Shown here piece after piece: positions 61,357 through 64,000 of a stretch of 64,000 nt of DNA. The notes beneath the pieces are model-generated. The model worked only from the letters and a program-made list of their open reading frames with translations. It ran no database searches and was not told where the DNA came from. Within the stretch, counting starts at the first letter, position 1; each line of letters starts with the position of its first letter. Source of the DNA: Echeneis naucrates (taxonomy: Eukaryota > Chordata > Actinopteri > Carangiformes > Echeneidae); the NCBI RefSeq assembly GCF_900963305.1, contig NC_042521.1:11877332-11941331 (forward strand). The letters are read 5' to 3'. Position numbers and translations under genes: made by a program.

Positions 61357-63819
61357 TCAGGTGAAGTACTTGCAGCCAGTGGAATCAATCAGACAGGAGT
61401 TGGTGCATCGGAGCTGCCCAAAGGACCTGCAGAAGACATAGAAAATAACTTAAACAAGTTCAACAGAGTGTCTCAAGTGTTTCTCTATCAAACTACACTT
61501 TAAAACCATAGCATTATGACCCCTGACAGGAGAATAACATTTATCATCTTGTTAGGTGGTGAACATTTTGTCCTCAAAGTTAATGCACTGCAAGCTGGAA
61601 AAATTGGCTACTTTGTTCACATTTCCCAGATTGCAGTAGTCAGTACCTCCCAAAAGTGGTTCAAGGAATGAAAATCAGTGAATCAGTAACAGGGTCATGG
61701 GTGGGCAAGGCTTGTTGATGGGATTGGGGAGTGAAAACAGCTTAGTCCCCTCCCACATCCATGGTAAAAATCCTTTGATGGTCGTGGCATAAAATGTTGC
61801 TGATTGAAAGCTTCATTGTGCTGTCTTGCCATAGACAATCTCTGTGAATTGCTGACCTATAGCAGCAAAGTGTACCCAAATGAATGAACACTTAGTCTCT
61901 GTATGTATATATCATACTCTGCCTTTTGTGACTGAGCATACCCAGGAAGATAGGATTTGCAGGTCTGATAACCAAAGTCCTTTCCATCACACTCCTCCAT
62001 GCCGTCATGTCGGTAGCCATCTCCACAGTAGGCCCACTTACAGTCTGAAATGAAAGAGGGAAGGAGATGAAGAGAGGGTTGTTGCAGATGGAAAGAGAGA
62101 ACAAGGAAAGGAAGTGAGAGGAAAGACTTTACTAATTACTTTGGCACTCTTGTGTTTCAATAATGCCAATACAGCATTTTCCTCCTAATTTAATTGAACA
62201 GGCAAGAAGAGAGTAGTGAGGAGATGGCAGCAAAAGAGAGGGTGAGATTAATGAAAGATCAAGCAAAGGTCTCATGGTGCTTAATGCTTTTATCCTCTGC
62301 AGAGGGGGCTCAGACTCAGTGGTATACTGTAGTTAGGCTCTGCAGGGCATCTAATGAGCTGCTGTGTATATGACAGCATGATGTTTGTGCAACAAAAAGC
62401 ACAATTTACTTTGTAGTTAGAGAGTTTTTAGAGCAACGTATAAAAGAGTCTCTGCAACAATGACAGGTAAAAAGTATATATGATGAGACTAGAAAGATAA
62501 TAGGGTCTTTTAAAAGACACTAAAAGTAGTCATTAGCGTCATGGGTTGTAGATCATTCTACCATCTGTCTTCATCTTTACATTGCTGGACATGAGCACAG
62601 AATGTATTTACTCACTAAGGCAAGCATCAGTAACAATTTGGTTTCCATCGTCACACTCCTCTCCATTCTGGGGCTGCACCTTTCCATCCCCACACACACC
62701 AACTTTGTCCGGGACTTTCTCTGTTGACTGGAATGGCTGGAAGGGCTAGACAAGTTGTAAAGACAAAAGAAGTGTTAAAGAGAGTTGTAAGACATTGATT
62801 CGGTTTGCAGGTGAAAAGACAGAAGGTATGAAAGCTAAAACTACGTTTAAAAGGCTGGAAAGATTTATTATTTTATTTAATACATCCATTGGCTTTTCCA
62901 AAAGCTTTCAACTGAAGCTTTTTCTTGGCAGGTAGACTTTGATGTATTTCCATGACAGTGTTTTTTTTTATAAAACAAGCAAACTCCATCTACTAATAAA
63001 TTCTGGGAGAAAAAGATAAAAAAAGGACCTTCATTTGAGATTTTCAATTATTATTTTTAATTACTGTTTTTTAAATTAAAAATAAATATTTATGCTCAAA
63101 TATAGCAATATTTGCTTTAATGGACGGTGCAATGTTGTTGCATTGTTTGAAATATTACATCTGACAGCAGCAACATTTTGAATGCATGTAGGATTACAGC
63201 TCAGTATTGTAATCCTACTGCTTACTTATACTTATTCATTACTTTTACCTGAACGGGCTTCCATCCATCTTTATCTTTAAAGTACAAAATCTTCTGATCC
63301 TTCCTGAATGCTAATGCATTTTCCAGATGAAGATGGCCCATCTCCTCCTCACTGTTGACCACAAATATCTACAAAATATGACAACTGATGAGTTAATGAT
63401 TAATTCAACAACGCCACACAGTCAGTTTGAATGATAAAATATTGTATTTTGGAGGGAGAGGGCCTTACTGCAGGGACTTTACTGGGGCCCCCCCTTTGTG
63501 TGAAGCTTCCATATGGAGAATTAGTTCCAAGTGCAGTGCCACATTCACAATGACCTGGTGGACCTGGGAGACCCTTCTCTCCCTTTTCCCCCACTAGATA
63601 GAGACCTGTAAGAAAAACAAGGAGGGTAGGTAAGAAACACATGCCTACACCTTACTTTGATGGTATGGAAATGGCAAATTGAGGGTGTTTGCATGAGTGT
63701 GCTTGTGATATGTATGAGTTACCTGAGGCAGGTGGCCCAGGTGGCCCAGGCTGGCCGTTTGGACCTGGAGGACCTATGGGTCCCATGACTCCTGGGCCTC
63801 CAGTCTGACCTTTCATACC
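61357..63819 (-). CDS. colq: Acetylcholinesterase collagenic tail peptide, C-terminal part (gene continues off the right edge)
   Basis: ColQ is a triple-helical collagen that anchors asymmetric acetylcholinesterase to the synaptic basal lamina through perlecan and MuSK. Exons in transcript order within the window: 63723-63819, 63469-63605, 63249-63368, 62616-62745, 61942-62044, 61357-61426; phases all join. The first gives Gly-X-Y repeats ([20 protein letters not shown]); the next holds the end of the helix ([13 protein letters not shown]). The non-collagenous C-terminal domain follows with [21 protein letters not shown] and [14 protein letters not shown]. The Cys-rich part contains [19 protein letters not shown] and [17 protein letters not shown]. 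It ends [22 protein letters not shown], close to human ColQ (CYIDSTPCRYFT). In human, COLQ sits on 3p25 near OXNAD1 and RFTN1; here it is separated from oxnad1 by the prr15-wipf3-fkbp14 block. Confidence 0.96.
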
Positions 63820-64000
63820 CTTGACAAATCAGAAAACATTACAATATTAACAATACATACAGATGTGCTACAGACAGGCATCCTCCATGCCACTACTACC
63901 TGAGCATAGGTTTGAAAATCTTGAAAAAAAATCTGTGTGCGTGTGTGTGGATAAGCTGAGTAGTTAGAAGTTACTTAGTTAGTTGAGTTGCTTGAGTGAC

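Noticed and set aside
1-64000. Endogenous retrovirus, LTR element, Polinton or intact transposase gene
   Set aside because: No gag, pol, integrase, capsid or transposase-like frame and no paired LTRs were seen; only short interspersed fragments are present.

Overview
This is vertebrate nuclear DNA, almost certainly from a teleost and probably a percomorph. The evidence is split genes with GT-AG introns of 80 bp to several kb, many (CA/GT)n and (CT)n microsatellites, common fish interspersed repeats, and fish-type protein sequences. No bacterial, phage or CRISPR features were found. Exon borders below were set by hand from splice consensus, reading phase and remembered human or fish orthologues; no search was run.

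Layout, left to right: (1) 1-8100, minus strand: the 5' part of dnah3, an inner-arm axonemal dynein heavy chain, with 20 coding exons (about 966 residues) before the gene leaves the window. A palindromic RFX X-box lies at its promoter. (2) 9466-14600, plus: dazl, complete, 9 coding exons, 217 residues, head to head with dnah3. (3) 15200-36140, plus: rftn1 (raftlin), 9 coding exons, 690 residues, with introns full of microsatellites. (4) 36174-42570, minus: oxnad1, 7 coding exons, 310 residues, tail to tail with rftn1. (5) 47.7-49.6 kb, plus: prr15, one coding exon, 127 residues. (6) 50.4-57.0 kb, plus: wipf3, 7 coding exons, 456 residues. (7) 58286-60289, minus: fkbp14, 4 coding exons, 210 residues, ending HDEL. 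(8) 61357 to beyond 63819, minus: the 3' end of colq, the collagen tail of acetylcholinesterase.

The eight genes do not form a pathway. They are a mosaic of blocks that are separate in human: DNAH3 (16p12), DAZL-RFTN1-OXNAD1 and COLQ (3p25-p24), and PRR15-WIPF3-FKBP14 (7p14). The joins fall at about 8.1-9.4 kb, 42.6-47.7 kb and 60.3-61.4 kb. dph3, which shares a bidirectional promoter with OXNAD1 in human, and scrn1, which sits between WIPF3 and FKBP14 in human, were not seen at the expected places.

The points most worth a second look are the dnah3-dazl germline/cilia head-to-head pair with its X-box; a dnah3 exon whose only phase-compatible reading contains a stop; two tandem tRNA-Phe-like copies in a dnah3 intron; a 315-bp direct repeat bracketing fkbp14 exons 2-4; a perfect 19-bp hairpin in the presumed oxnad1 3'UTR; and missing dph3. 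I saw no convincing undescribed system; the interest lies in gene arrangement and regulation.
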